NCBI GenBank assembly: GCA_024234995.1
Contig: JACKNF010000017.1
Coordinates: forward strand, 1 to 64,000
Direction: 5' to 3'
Length of the DNA stretch: 64,000 nt
From: Gammaproteobacteria bacterium
Lineage (GTDB): Bacteria; Pseudomonadota; Gammaproteobacteria; Competibacterales; Competibacteraceae
In this document: in pieces, positions 35,915 through 45,773 of the stretch
How positions within the stretch are numbered: the first letter of the stretch is position 1
Layout: each line of letters begins with the position of its first letter
Made by a program: the position numbers and the translations under genes
Notes under the pieces: model-generated
Told to the model about the DNA's origin: nothing
The model's database searches: none
The model's input: the letters and a program-made list of their open reading frames with translations, nothing else

Positions 35915-37246
35915 TCAGGACTCCATTGCTTGCGCCAAGGGCGGCGCGTATTGATCCCGGCTGTCCTTGCGGAACATCTCGCGAATACCACGCAGTGCCT
36001 GTCGGGTGCGGTGCTCATTCTCGATCAGTCCGAAACGGACATGGTCGTCGCCGTACTCGCCAAAACCGATGCCGGGTGAAACAGCGACCTTGGCCTCCAT
36101 CAGTAGCTTTTTACAGAACTCCAGCGATCCAATCGCCCGGTATTGCTCGGGAATCGGCGCCCAGACGAACATGGTGGCCTTGGGTTTTTCGACCTTCCAG
36201 CCTAAAGCGTTCAGACCGTCGCACAATACATCGCGGCGCTTGCGGTACAAGCCGCAAATTTCGGCAACGCAATCCTGCGGTCCTTCCAGCGCTGCGATGG
36301 CCGCCACCTGGATCGGAGTGAACATGCCGTAATCCATATAGGATTTCATTCGCGCCAGCGCTGCAATCAGCGCCGGATTGCCGCACATGAAGCCGATCCG
36401 CCAGCCGGGCATGTTATAGCTCTTGGAGAGTGTGAAAGACTCGACAGCGATGTCCTTCGCACCGGGAATTTGCAAAATCGAAGGTGCTGTATAGCCGTCG
36501 AACACCAGGTCGGCATAGGCTAAATCGTGGATCACCCAAATTTGATGTTCGCGGGCAATCTCCACCACCTTTTCGAAGAACTCCCGCTCCACGCATTGGG
36601 TCGTCGGGTTGGCCGGGAAATTTAACACCAGCATTTTCGGGTGCGGCCAGGAGTCCTTGATAGCCTTTTCCAATCCGGCAAAGAAATCCACACCGGGAAT
36701 CAAGGGTACGTGGCGAATGTCAGCGCCAGCGATGACGAAACCATAGGGATGAATGGGATAAGCTGGATTAGGTACCAGTACCGCATCGCCCGGCCCCATG
36801 GTCGCCAGCGCTAGATGCGCCAAACCTTCTTTGGAGCCGATGGTGACAATAGCCTCGCAGTCGAAGTCAAGATCGACGTCATAGCGGGTTTTGTACCACT
36901 GGCAGATGGCCCGGCGCAGGCGCGGAATACCGCGCGACACTGAGTAGCGGTGCGTATCGCCGCGTTGAGCCGCTTCGACCAATTTGGCGACGATATGTTT
37001 TGGGGTTGGCTGGTCGGGGTTGCCCATGCCGAAGTCGATGATGTCTTCACCGCGCGAGCGTGCTTGGGCCTTCAGATCATTGACGATGTTAAAAACGTAG
37101 GGCGGCAGGCGTTTGATACGTTGAAAGTCGGCGTTCAAGGTGGCATTTCCAAAAGTAGCATCCAAGGCCGGGGCGGGCCGCGCTAGGCTAAGAATTGCAG
37201 GTGGGACAGGCCAATATTTCACGTAGGTTGGCAAATCCACCTGCAA
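35915..37246 (-). CDS. alaC: PLP-dependent aminotransferase, AlaC type (glutamate-pyruvate aminotransferase)
   Basis: A class I/II aminotransferase. RIKRLPPYVFNIVNDLKAQA matches the AlaC N-terminus, FGMGNPDQPTP is the substrate-binding start, NPTTQC the PLP-phosphate region and SFTLSKSYNMPGWRIGF carries the Schiff-base Lys. The frame is open to a TTG at 37246 (443 aa). AlaC proteins begin near the TTG at 37138 (LNADFQRIKRLPPYVFN), so the real start may be 36 codons later; no ATG is available in this stretch. It makes alanine from pyruvate and glutamate. It is coupled to hom. Confidence 0.9.
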   Translation of the reverse strand: MQVDLPTYVKYWPVPPAILSLARPAPALDATFGNATLNADFQRIKRLPPYVFNIVNDLKAQARSRGEDIIDFGMGNPDQPTPKHIVAKLVEAAQRGDTHRYSVSRGIPRLRRAICQWYKTRYDVDLDFDCEAIVTIGSKEGLAHLALATMGPGDAVLVPNPAYPIHPYGFVIAGADIRHVPLIPGVDFFAGLEKAIKDSWPHPKMLVLNFPANPTTQCVEREFFEKVVEIAREHQIWVIHDLAYADLVFDGYTAPSILQIPGAKDIAVESFTLSKSYNMPGWRIGFMCGNPALIAALARMKSYMDYGMFTPIQVAAIAALEGPQDCVAEICGLYRKRRDVLCDGLNALGWKVEKPKATMFVWAPIPEQYRAIGSLEFCKKLLMEAKVAVSPGIGFGEYGDDHVRFGLIENEHRTRQALRGIREMFRKDSRDQYAPPLAQAMES

Positions 37247-37390
37247 ACAGAGCGCCTATTCGCTTGAATTATTCCGCCCGGATAAATCCAGCCTATGATA
37301 CTGCAATGGTTCAGGCAATCCTTAAGTTTTCATAAAGCAGGTGGCTCTTTCAGAACGCTCTCATAGCACGGCGGTGCTTAGCGGTGGCGA

Positions 37391-38119
37391 TCAAACATAT
37401 AAATCAGCCATTTCCCGCCAGTATCTTGGACTGTGCGCCCGTCCCTGCCAGACATGCAGGGCGTGCCAGACGCCTTTTTGCCAAAGTGATTCGCTGAGAT
37501 GACGGTTATTATCCAGGAATGGATCCTGGTCGCCGATTGCTAATACGATATCCATGCGCCGCAGATGATCCAGAAGGTGAGGGTCGGACAGATTTTGCAA
37601 GTAATGGCTAGGGTTATTGAAGTAAACACGTTCATCGTAATGCCCATCGAGCAGATTGCGGAAATGCTCGACAGATAGAGTTAAATCGTAGCGGCCGCTC
37701 AGCGCTACCACCTTGTGAAATACTTGTGGATGGCGAAACGCTAAGTTGAGCGCATGAAAGGCGCCGAAGCTGCAACCGTGTGAGATGACACAGGAATGGG
37801 GATTCTTGACCCGCATCAACGGCAGCACTTCTTCCAGCAGGTATGATTCATACTGCAAATGCCGGTGCACTCGATCCCAGGGCTGATTCCAGAAGCAGTA
37901 GAAACTTTCTTCGTCAATACTGTCGACGCAATAGAGCTGGATATGCCCCTCGTCGATTTTATGCCGCAGCACCTCGATCATACCCATGTTTTCGTATTCG
38001 TAAAACCGGCCGCACCGGGTTGGAAATGCCAGCACCTTAGCCCCGGCATGGCCGAAGATCAGCAGTTCCATATCTCGATGCAGCCGCTGACTATACCATT
38101 TGTGATACTCTCGGTTCAT
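37391..38119 (-). CDS. Alpha/beta-hydrolase esterase, putative esterase family
   Basis: A 242-aa cytosolic hydrolase starting at MNREYHKWYSQRLHRDMELL, with AAGG 8 bases upstream. The nucleophile elbow is SHGCSFGAFHAL and late acidic and His residues occur in AIGDQDPFLDNN and QGRAHSPRYW. It resembles esterase D/putative-esterase proteins that are often annotated near amino-acid genes in proteobacteria. Substrate unknown. An acetyl-esterase-like gene follows the same orientation upstream, so they may form a pair. Confidence 0.8.
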   Translation of the reverse strand: MNREYHKWYSQRLHRDMELLIFGHAGAKVLAFPTRCGRFYEYENMGMIEVLRHKIDEGHIQLYCVDSIDEESFYCFWNQPWDRVHRHLQYESYLLEEVLPLMRVKNPHSCVISHGCSFGAFHALNLAFRHPQVFHKVVALSGRYDLTLSVEHFRNLLDGHYDERVYFNNPSHYLQNLSDPHLLDHLRRMDIVLAIGDQDPFLDNNRHLSESLWQKGVWHALHVWQGRAHSPRYWREMADLYV

Positions 38120-38232
38120 ACGCATAGCCTTATTTGGTAAGTATTTTATCTTCAAATACTTAATTGAATTTATTGACAAGCGTATGAAGAAACGATGACA
38201 AATCGATCCAGCTTACTGGAAAGGTGGGGTAT

Positions 38233-39183
38233 TCACTCGCAATTGAAAAAATACGCAAGCGCGTCCTGGAGCCGCATTTCCTCGGCTGCTCTTCCCTGAT
38301 GATCGAAATGGCCGGCCTGCAATACAAACAGCTCCCGGTGTCCGGCCAGTGCGTTGTAAATGGCGAATTGGCCAGGTGGAGGCACGGCAGGATCAAACCG
38401 GGCGGCAGCGACATGAACTGGAATCCGCAGATGCCGGGCCGCCACAGCCGCGTCGAAATAGCACAGAGTCGCTAGCGCCTGGCCGGTCCGCCGTTGGTAC
38501 ATGCGTATCGCTTCGCCACTGCCGGCGCAGGGACAGTTCATGCGCAAGGGATGATGGCCAAAACTAGGAACATTGAGGTGGGCACGGTGAAAGCGTTCAT
38601 CCCATGGCAGGGCCAGCGCGCCCACGCCGCCAGCGAAACTGATGCCAAGATACTCCAAACGCTGCGCCGCTACTGGGAACTGCTCCAGCAATGCCGAAGC
38701 GGCACACCACACCGTATCCGCAGCACAACCACCGAGGATATACGTTTCGCGCTGGCGAATCCCGTGCAGCACATGCCGAAGAGGATTGCTGGACACGCTG
38801 GTACAGGCACTGCGGGAGATGCCGCGTGCACAGGGGAAGATTATCGCGGCCCGTGGCAAGGGTAAATGGAAATCGGGACCTTCCCGGCCGCCGTAGCCAT
38901 GACCGGCCACGGCACCGCGTTCGACCGGTTCATCACAGGGATAAGTCAGCCAGCCGCCGATGCGGACATCACCCAAGGAAGTAAATTCGATTTCGAACAC
39001 GCGGGTTTGCGGTTGCGGGCTGCTGACTTCCCGCAATACTGGCGCGACATCCACTGTCCGGGCGGCGGTATGGAGATCATGCCAGAATTCAGCGAAGCCG
39101 GCGGGTTCTTCCGGCGCAGTGATACTGAGCAACGCGGCCAGATCGTGGCCGTAGGTTGGATCAAAGGGATAATCGTGGCGCAT
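38233..39183 (-). CDS. Acetyl xylan esterase/cephalosporin deacetylase family hydrolase
   Basis: A 316-aa alpha/beta hydrolase of the AXE1 type. The oxyanion region is VAGHGYGGREGPD, the nucleophile elbow GISFAGGVGAL, the acid in ARFDPAVPPPGQFAIYNAL and the His in AGHFDH; the spacing is typical of the family. There is no signal peptide, so an intracellular acetyl-ester substrate is likely. Length is normal (about 320 aa). No clear ribosome site precedes the ATG at 39183. Confidence 0.88.
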   Translation of the reverse strand: MRHDYPFDPTYGHDLAALLSITAPEEPAGFAEFWHDLHTAARTVDVAPVLREVSSPQPQTRVFEIEFTSLGDVRIGGWLTYPCDEPVERGAVAGHGYGGREGPDFHLPLPRAAIIFPCARGISRSACTSVSSNPLRHVLHGIRQRETYILGGCAADTVWCAASALLEQFPVAAQRLEYLGISFAGGVGALALPWDERFHRAHLNVPSFGHHPLRMNCPCAGSGEAIRMYQRRTGQALATLCYFDAAVAARHLRIPVHVAAARFDPAVPPPGQFAIYNALAGHRELFVLQAGHFDHQGRAAEEMRLQDALAYFFNCE

Positions 39184-39404
39184 TGTAAATAGATCATATA
39201 GTTAGTTCATAATTTACCCGCTGGCTTGACAGGCGCGACAAGAATAGTTGAAGAACCCTGTAAGATAAATGATGATTTTATTGAACTGCTTCTAGCGGTT
39301 TCGTCCCCCGGTTATCAAAATTGCCGTAAAATCTTTTCTGAACCGGGTGGTCTTTTCTGATTGCCGCTGACCGGCCCCCTTTCCCAGCTTTCATGGAGTC
39401 CATC

Positions 39405-41252
39405 ATGCCCGACTATCGTTCCCGCACGACCACTCATGGCCGCAATATGGCCGGCGCTCGCGCGTTGTGGCGCGCGACGGGTGTCAAGGACGGTGATTTC
39501 GGCAAACCGATCATCGCTATCGCTAATTCGTTTACCCAATTCGTTCCTGGCCATGTTCATTTGAAAGACTTAGGGCAACTGGTCGCGCGCGAAATCGAAC
39601 AGGCCGGCGGGATTGCCAAGGAGTTCAATACGATTGCTGTGGATGACGGTATCGCTATGGGGCACGGCGGGATGCTGTACTCGTTGCCTTCGCGCGAACT
39701 GATCGCTGATGCCGTCGAGTACATGGTCAACGCGCATTGCGCCGACGCTCTGGTGTGCATTTCCAACTGCGACAAGATTACTCCTGGCATGTTGATTGCC
39801 GCCATGCGCCTCAATATTCCGGCTATCTTCGTCTCTGGCGGGCCGATGGAAGCCGGCAAGACCCGGCTGGCGGCACATAAGCTGGATCTGGTGGATGCCA
39901 TGGTCGCTGCCGCCGACGATCGTATCGACGACGCTACTGTCGCCGACTATGAGCGCTCGGCCTGCCCGACGTGCGGATCGTGCTCCGGCATGTTCACCGC
40001 CAATTCCATGAACTGTCTGACTGAGGCGTTGGGCCTGAGCTTGCCAGGCAACGGCTCATTGCTGGCGACACATGCTGACCGCCGGGAATTGTTCCTCGAA
40101 GCTGGACGGCGCATCGTCGAACTCGCCCAGCGTTACTACGAACAGAACGATGCGTCAGTGTTGCCGCGCAATATTGCTACTTTTGAAGCCTTTGAAAATG
40201 CTATCAGCCTCGATGTGGCCATGGGGGGTTCGACCAACACCGTACTGCATCTTTTAGCGGCAGCCCAGGAAGGCGAAGTGGCATTCACCATGCGCGATAT
40301 TGACCGGCTGTCGCGGCGGGTGCCGAATTTGTGCAAGGTGGCGCCAGCAACGCAGAAATATCACATGGAAGATGTTCACCGGGCCGGTGGAGTCGTTGCC
40401 ATCCTTGGTGAATTGGATCGTGCGGGGTTACTGCATTGCGGGGTGCGCACCGTTCACAGTGAAACATGGACTGAGGCACTGGATCGCTGGGATATCGCCC
40501 GGCCGGCATCCTGTGACGAGGCGCGCGTGCGTTACTCTGCTGGTCCCGCGGGCATCCCCACGCAGGAAGCCTTCAGTCAGGATAGCCGCTGGCCAAGCCT
40601 GGACCTGGATCGGGAAAACGGCTGTGTCCGCGCCCAGCCGCATGCGTATTCGCAAGACGGTGGTCTGGCCGTGTTGTATGGCAACTTGGCAGAGGAAGGT
40701 TGCATCGTTAAGACGGCTGGGGTTGATGAAGATAGCCTGCGGTTTGCGGGGCCGGCCCGGATCATGGAAAGCCAGGAAGAAGCGGTTGCAGCTATCCTCA
40801 GCGGGCGCATTCAGCCAGGTGATGTGGTGCTGATCCGCTATGAAGGGCCGCGCGGCGGACCAGGAATGCAGGAAATGTTATATCCAACCAGTTACCTTAA
40901 ATCGAAGGGATTGGGTAAAGTTTGCGCTCTGGTCACTGATGGCCGTTTCTCCGGAGGCACTTCCGGTCTGTCTATTGGCCATGTCTCGCCTGAAGCAGCG
41001 GAAGGTGGAACCATCGCGCTGGTGGAAGAGGGGGATGTCATCGAGATTGATATTCCTAACCGCCATATCCATCTGGCGATCAGTGATGAATTGCTGCAGC
41101 AACGGCGGGCGGCAATGCAAGCCCGAGGTATCGCGGCCTGGAAGCCGGTCAACCGGCAACGCCACGTCTCACCTGCGCTGCGCGCCTACGCAGCGATGAC
41201 TACCAGTGCAGCCCGTGGAGCGGTGCGTGATGTTAGTCAGGTTGAGCATTAG
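39405..41252 (+). CDS. ilvD: Dihydroxy-acid dehydratase
   Basis: A 615-aa iron-sulfur dehydratase of branched-chain amino acid synthesis. MPDYRSRTTTHGRNMAGARA matches the E. coli N-terminus, so the ATG at 39405 with GGAG upstream is used rather than an in-frame ATG 12 bases earlier. Cluster cysteines are in SNCDKITPGM and CPTCGSCSGMFTANSMNC, and TDGRFSGGTSGLSIGH is the C-terminal signature. It stands alone, with no ilv or leu genes nearby. Confidence 0.97.
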   Translation: MPDYRSRTTTHGRNMAGARALWRATGVKDGDFGKPIIAIANSFTQFVPGHVHLKDLGQLVAREIEQAGGIAKEFNTIAVDDGIAMGHGGMLYSLPSRELIADAVEYMVNAHCADALVCISNCDKITPGMLIAAMRLNIPAIFVSGGPMEAGKTRLAAHKLDLVDAMVAAADDRIDDATVADYERSACPTCGSCSGMFTANSMNCLTEALGLSLPGNGSLLATHADRRELFLEAGRRIVELAQRYYEQNDASVLPRNIATFEAFENAISLDVAMGGSTNTVLHLLAAAQEGEVAFTMRDIDRLSRRVPNLCKVAPATQKYHMEDVHRAGGVVAILGELDRAGLLHCGVRTVHSETWTEALDRWDIARPASCDEARVRYSAGPAGIPTQEAFSQDSRWPSLDLDRENGCVRAQPHAYSQDGGLAVLYGNLAEEGCIVKTAGVDEDSLRFAGPARIMESQEEAVAAILSGRIQPGDVVLIRYEGPRGGPGMQEMLYPTSYLKSKGLGKVCALVTDGRFSGGTSGLSIGHVSPEAAEGGTIALVEEGDVIEIDIPNRHIHLAISDELLQQRRAAMQARGIAAWKPVNRQRHVSPALRAYAAMTTSAARGAVRDVSQVEH

Positions 41253-41349
41253 GATACAGCGCAAAAAGCGGTAGGTGCCGGACCTTGAGCCTTGAGCCTT
41301 TATCTCACAGTCGATCAGCCGTTCAGAAAAACGATAAGGAGACCATGCC

Positions 41350-43764
41350 ATGAGCCAGGCAAAAGGTGAGGACAGTCAACGTCTCAGGTTGGTCAATCAC
41401 CTGAAGTTGATAGAAGATTTATGGCAGAAGCTGTACTACGTCAAGTGGAATTCCAAGTCGTTTACAATGCTGGCCCGCTTGGCGCAGGACATGGTGAAAA
41501 ATGCGCAAGACCGGGGTGATGAGCGTCTACTCAAGCTGGTGGCGCAGCTGGAACACCATGTCAGAGGCTGCGCTACCACCAGAGCTATGCCCCCCGAATC
41601 CGAGCGGCAACGGCTGACGGCGCTGATCGATGCGCTGCGTTTTGTCCTGGTCACGGATGACAGCAACGCTAGCGAAGAACCTCGGACACGCCCTTTTCTG
41701 GCTGTCCAGCCGGAAATTTTCCTGATAGTCCCTGAAGTCGATAAACCATTATTAATGGCCAAACTGGAAGATTTTGGCTATCGAGTGCGGCTTATTTCCA
41801 ATTTGACCGAAGCCGAGGACCGGCTGCACGAACGGATGCCCGGCGCCGTGATCATCGATGTGGATTTCCCCGAAGGGTCAGAAGCCGTCTTGGAAATGGT
41901 TGCCAGGCTGCACGCCCAGATTGGTTTACGCTCGCCGGTGCTGTTTCTTGCTGAGCGCAACGACATGGCCGCGCGGCTGGAAGCGGTGCAAGCAGGCGGA
42001 ACCGCTTATTTCAACAAACCCTTCGATAACGATGAGTTAATTAGCTTGCTGCGGGAGCTGCTGCTGCCGCAAACCTCGGAAGGGCATTACCGGGTGCTGA
42101 TTGTCAATGACCGGCCGACGGAGGCCTGGGAGATGGCTGGGGCGCTAGAAGATCAAGGTATTACGCCCCGGGTATTGATCCAGCCGCTGCAAGTGTTACA
42201 AGACATTCACCGCTTTCGCCCGGATCTATTGTTGATTGATCTTGATCTCAAGGAGGTTAGCGGACCGGAGCTGGCCAAAGTCATCGCTCAACATCGGGAC
42301 TGCGATATTCTGCCGATGGTTCTCCTGTGCTTCCCGGCGGATGTCACGCATTACCTGATGAATCTGGAGGTGCCCGGCGCGAGTCTACTGACCAAACCGG
42401 TGCCTATCAGCTACCTGTGCTGGGAGGTCAAACAACGGCTACGCCGGGCGCGGGCCATGCGGGTTAAGCTGAGTCTATTGAGTGATAATGATGCGGTTAG
42501 CGGTCTCTACAATCGCCGGCGTTTCATGGTGCTCATGGAGCGGGAGTTGGAGGCGATGGGGTTACGCCTGCAAACAATCACGGTGTTTTTCATTATGCTG
42601 GACAATCTGCGGTCTATCCGGGATTCGGCTGGAGTGGCAACCGCCGATGAGGTTGTGGGGCAAGCGGCCAACCGGTTACGGCAGGTGCTGACTGCCGAGC
42701 AACCGGCAGCACGATTCAGTGATGCTATTTTCACGGTCTTGGTGCCGAATCTGTTCGGCGAGGCGCCGCTCAAATTGGCCCGCCGCATCCGGGACACGCT
42801 GGAAACCGGGTTCTACAAAGTCGGCGATCAGGCGTTGCTGTTGCGTACCAGCATCGGCATAGCCGTAACTAATGACCGTACTCAGGATTATCTAATGCTG
42901 ATCCAACGCGCGGATTCGGCCTGTGGACTAGCGCGGGAAGCTAAGGGAGAACGCATTTATTTCCAGCAGAACATTGCTCCGGAAGCGAAGCGTGATCACG
43001 AAGTTTCTTCTCGAGTGCGGGTGCTGAATCAGGTCCATGAGATCATGGATCATGAATGGCTTTGGCTGGTATTTCAGCCGGTTGCTAGTATGCGCGGCGA
43101 TGTTAATGAACGGTATGAGGTATTGCTGCGCTTGCGTGATAGCCAAGGGCAAGAACTGGTGTCTGGTAGTGTGTTTGGCGTGGTTTATAATCACGAACTG
43201 GGCTTGGCGCTGGATCGCTGGGTCATTCAGCAAACCCTGGAGATGCTCCAGCAACGGCAGACCACAACAACTTTATTTATCAAAATCTTACCAATCACCT
43301 TGCAGGATAAGACCCTCGGTGCTTGGTTGCGTGAAAGATTGGAAGAAACAGGTGTTGAGGCGCAACGCATTGTGTTTGAGGTGGCTGAATCGACGGCTGA
43401 ACGCAGCCTGCGCGACATGTTCACATTCCTCAGCGGCATCAAGTTGCTGGGTTGCGGCTTTTGTCTGGACCGTTTTGGCCGAGGCGCAGATTCATTGAAT
43501 CTGCTCAAGAATTTGGGCGCTGATTATGTCAAGCTGGATATGTACTTTGTCAACAATCTAGCCAAGGACCCTAAGAAACAGGCTCAGCTTAAGGAGCTGG
43601 TGCATCGCTTGGACGCGTTAGGCGCTGCCACCATCGTGGGTGGTGTCGAAGATGTCCAGGCTATGCCGGTGCTGTGGTCGCTGGGTGTTGATCTGATTCA
43701 GGGTTTTTTCCTGCAACATCCCTATCGCGAGATGAGTTACGATTTCGCAAATGCGGGATTTTAG
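41350..43764 (+). CDS. REC-REC protein with degenerate GGDEF and EAL domains
   Basis: An 804-aa cytosolic protein. Residues about 1-95 are a helical N-terminal domain, possibly HPt-like. Two receiver-like domains follow (about 120-235, Asp in VIIDVDFPEG; about 245-360, Asp in LLLIDLDLKEVSG). The GGDEF domain has lost its signature (RFSDAIFTVL in place of R-x-GGDEF). The EAL domain reads YEVLLRL for EALLR, FIKILPITLQD where an Asn is expected and CLDRFGRGADSL for DDFGTGYSSL. Enzymatic activity is doubtful; a FimX- or LapD-like cyclic di-GMP binding or scaffold role is more likely (inference). An AAGGAG ribosome site precedes the ATG. Confidence 0.88.
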   Translation: MSQAKGEDSQRLRLVNHLKLIEDLWQKLYYVKWNSKSFTMLARLAQDMVKNAQDRGDERLLKLVAQLEHHVRGCATTRAMPPESERQRLTALIDALRFVLVTDDSNASEEPRTRPFLAVQPEIFLIVPEVDKPLLMAKLEDFGYRVRLISNLTEAEDRLHERMPGAVIIDVDFPEGSEAVLEMVARLHAQIGLRSPVLFLAERNDMAARLEAVQAGGTAYFNKPFDNDELISLLRELLLPQTSEGHYRVLIVNDRPTEAWEMAGALEDQGITPRVLIQPLQVLQDIHRFRPDLLLIDLDLKEVSGPELAKVIAQHRDCDILPMVLLCFPADVTHYLMNLEVPGASLLTKPVPISYLCWEVKQRLRRARAMRVKLSLLSDNDAVSGLYNRRRFMVLMERELEAMGLRLQTITVFFIMLDNLRSIRDSAGVATADEVVGQAANRLRQVLTAEQPAARFSDAIFTVLVPNLFGEAPLKLARRIRDTLETGFYKVGDQALLLRTSIGIAVTNDRTQDYLMLIQRADSACGLAREAKGERIYFQQNIAPEAKRDHEVSSRVRVLNQVHEIMDHEWLWLVFQPVASMRGDVNERYEVLLRLRDSQGQELVSGSVFGVVYNHELGLALDRWVIQQTLEMLQQRQTTTTLFIKILPITLQDKTLGAWLRERLEETGVEAQRIVFEVAESTAERSLRDMFTFLSGIKLLGCGFCLDRFGRGADSLNLLKNLGADYVKLDMYFVNNLAKDPKKQAQLKELVHRLDALGAATIVGGVEDVQAMPVLWSLGVDLIQGFFLQHPYREMSYDFANAGF

Positions 43765-44672
43765 GCGTCAGGCGCCGGATTGGCCTTTTGTCTGGAACCT
43801 TCCAAGAGCGCAGCATACCCGTTCTGATAGCTGGGATAGCGAAACTGAAAACCGGTGGCGCGTAGCCGGGTGTTGCAACAGCGCTTACTCGCTCGCATGC
43901 GCATAGCCGGGTCGCGGCGGGTTTCAGCCCCAGGTTTGGACGGTGGTTGCATAACCCGCCGTGGTTTCGGTACCCTCAGTTGCGAAGCCAGCCAGTCCAG
44001 GATTTCGTTCAATGGTGCCGGATCATCGTCTACTGCAATATAAAGTTTTTCTGGTTCAGATTGTTGCAACAGATGTTCCAGCACCCGGGCGCAGTCGTCG
44101 CGATGGATGCGGTTGGTGTAAACCGGTGGACCTTCGGGACAGGTAGCGGTGCCATCACGGACACTGTCGATCAACCGGGTGCGGCCTGGGCCGTAGATAC
44201 CGCCAAAGCGGACGGCTACTGCTGGCCAGCCGCTGGTCCACATTCGCTGTTCGCCTTGACGGATGCAGCGGCCGTTGAAACCCTCTGCCTCGGCCGGTGA
44301 GTTTTCATCGACCCGCTCCCCCTGGTGCTGGGCATAAACCGAAGTGCTTGAGGTGAACAGCAGCCGTTTTGGTTGCTGTCCTGTCTGGCGCAGCGCTTCT
44401 AGCAGGTAGCTAACCCCGGTCACATAAGCCGCTTGGTAGTGGGCTTCACTGAAGCCGGCAGCGGCGGCACTGTAAACCACAAAATCTAAATCTGGAGGAA
44501 GGGTAGTCAGGGTCTTTGGGTTGGTCAGATCGGCTACGATGGTGTGAATACCAGATGGTAGTAGACCGGCAGGGTCACGTTTCAGACCCCAGACCTGATG
44601 TCCTGTAGTGTGCAGCATCTGTCCGAGGGTTGTACCCACATCGCCGCAGCCAGCAATCAAAATACGCGCCAT
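43761..44672 (-). CDS. SDR-family NAD(P)-dependent epimerase/dehydratase, YeeZ-like
   Basis: A 303-aa Rossmann protein. The dinucleotide motif is LIAGCGDVGTTLG (about 5-17), with VYSAAAAGFSE and LLFTSSTSVYAQ as the later SDR strands, and the start is unambiguous. The active-site Tyr is within SVYAQHQGE; the usual YxxxK Lys is not obvious, as in other YeeZ relatives. Substrate unknown. Its 3' end overlaps the convergent REC-GGDEF-EAL gene by 4 bp. It is divergent from mutY with a 30-bp gap. Confidence 0.85.
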   Translation of the reverse strand: MARILIAGCGDVGTTLGQMLHTTGHQVWGLKRDPAGLLPSGIHTIVADLTNPKTLTTLPPDLDFVVYSAAAAGFSEAHYQAAYVTGVSYLLEALRQTGQQPKRLLFTSSTSVYAQHQGERVDENSPAEAEGFNGRCIRQGEQRMWTSGWPAVAVRFGGIYGPGRTRLIDSVRDGTATCPEGPPVYTNRIHRDDCARVLEHLLQQSEPEKLYIAVDDDPAPLNEILDWLASQLRVPKPRRVMQPPSKPGAETRRDPAMRMRASKRCCNTRLRATGFQFRYPSYQNGYAALLEGSRQKANPAPDA

Positions 44673-44702
44673 ATCAAATCCTTCTCTGGAAAAATAACGT
44701 TA

Positions 44703-45770
44703 ATGGATCCAATGAAATTCAGCCAGCGGGTGTTGGACTGGTTCGACACTCATGGGCGCAAGCAGTTACCCTGGAAAGAGAATCCTACGCCGTACCGGGT
44801 TTGGGTGTCGGAGATCATGCTCCAGCAGACCCAGGTAGCAACGGTAATTCCCTATTATGAACGGTTCATGGCCCAATTCCCGGATATCCGCGCATTGGCG
44901 GATGCTGAACAGGATGAAGTGCTGCGGCTATGGGCGGGCTTGGGCTATTACGCCCGCGCCCGCTATCTGCACCAGGCAGCACAGATCCTGCGTGAACGAT
45001 ATGATAGCCAGATGCCGCTGGATGTTGCAGCTCTTCAGGAATTACCTGGCATTGGCCGCTCAACGGCTGGCGCTATTCTGGCTTTGACGATAGGACAGCG
45101 GCAGCCAATTCTTGATGGTAACGTCAAGCGGCTGCTAGCGCGGTTCAAAGCTGTGGACGGTTGGCCGGGGCAGTCGAAAGTACAGGCCGCACTGTGGGAG
45201 CTGGCGGAGCACTTTATGCCAGTGCAACGAATTGCAGATTACACCCAAGCCGTGATGGATCTTGGGGCAATCGTTTGCATACCACACCAACCGCATTGTG
45301 AGATTTGCCCATTGGTCGAAGATTGTGCTGCCTTTGCTCAAAAACGGCAGGCAGATTTTCCGGCGCCAAAACCGCGCCGGGAGCTACCAGTGCGAGCGAT
45401 TCAGATGCTGCTGGTGCGGACGGACAATAATGAGGTGCTGCTGGAACGCCGGCCGCCCGCTGGCATCTGGGGTGGGCTGTGGAGCTTTCCTGAATGTCCG
45501 GTAGAGGCTGACGTGGCTGACTGGTGCCGTGAGCGGCTAGGGTTGATAGTAATCGTTGAACCGCCGTGGAGGGTAATGCGGCATGGCTTCAGCCATTTTC
45601 ATCTGGATATTACCCCGGTGCCAGTCATAGTAGCGGAACCAAGTAGTATCGTCATGGAAGAGGAAGGCTTTGTCTGGTATAACGAGGGTTACTCCGCCAG
45701 TCGTGGGATGGCCGCACCGGTTAGGCGGCTGCTAGCGGCATTGGTTAACAAAGTTGTAGATAGGAATTAA
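44703..45770 (+). CDS. mutY: Adenine DNA glycosylase MutY
   Basis: A 355-aa base-excision repair enzyme removing A opposite 8-oxoguanine. The catalytic pocket SEIMLQQTQVATVIPYYERF, the helix-hairpin-helix ELPGIGRSTAGAIL with catalytic Asp in PILDGNVKRLLAR, the 4Fe-4S loop (C-x6-C-x2-C-x5-C in CIPHQPHCEICPLVEDC) and a C-terminal NUDIX-like domain are all present. The ATG at 44703 or 44712 is the start; an extension to 44598 would overlap the divergent gene. yggX follows after 3 bp, a conserved pairing. Confidence 0.96.
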   Translation: MDPMKFSQRVLDWFDTHGRKQLPWKENPTPYRVWVSEIMLQQTQVATVIPYYERFMAQFPDIRALADAEQDEVLRLWAGLGYYARARYLHQAAQILRERYDSQMPLDVAALQELPGIGRSTAGAILALTIGQRQPILDGNVKRLLARFKAVDGWPGQSKVQAALWELAEHFMPVQRIADYTQAVMDLGAIVCIPHQPHCEICPLVEDCAAFAQKRQADFPAPKPRRELPVRAIQMLLVRTDNNEVLLERRPPAGIWGGLWSFPECPVEADVADWCRERLGLIVIVEPPWRVMRHGFSHFHLDITPVPVIVAEPSSIVMEEEGFVWYNEGYSASRGMAAPVRRLLAALVNKVVDRN

Positions 45771-45773
45771 CAA

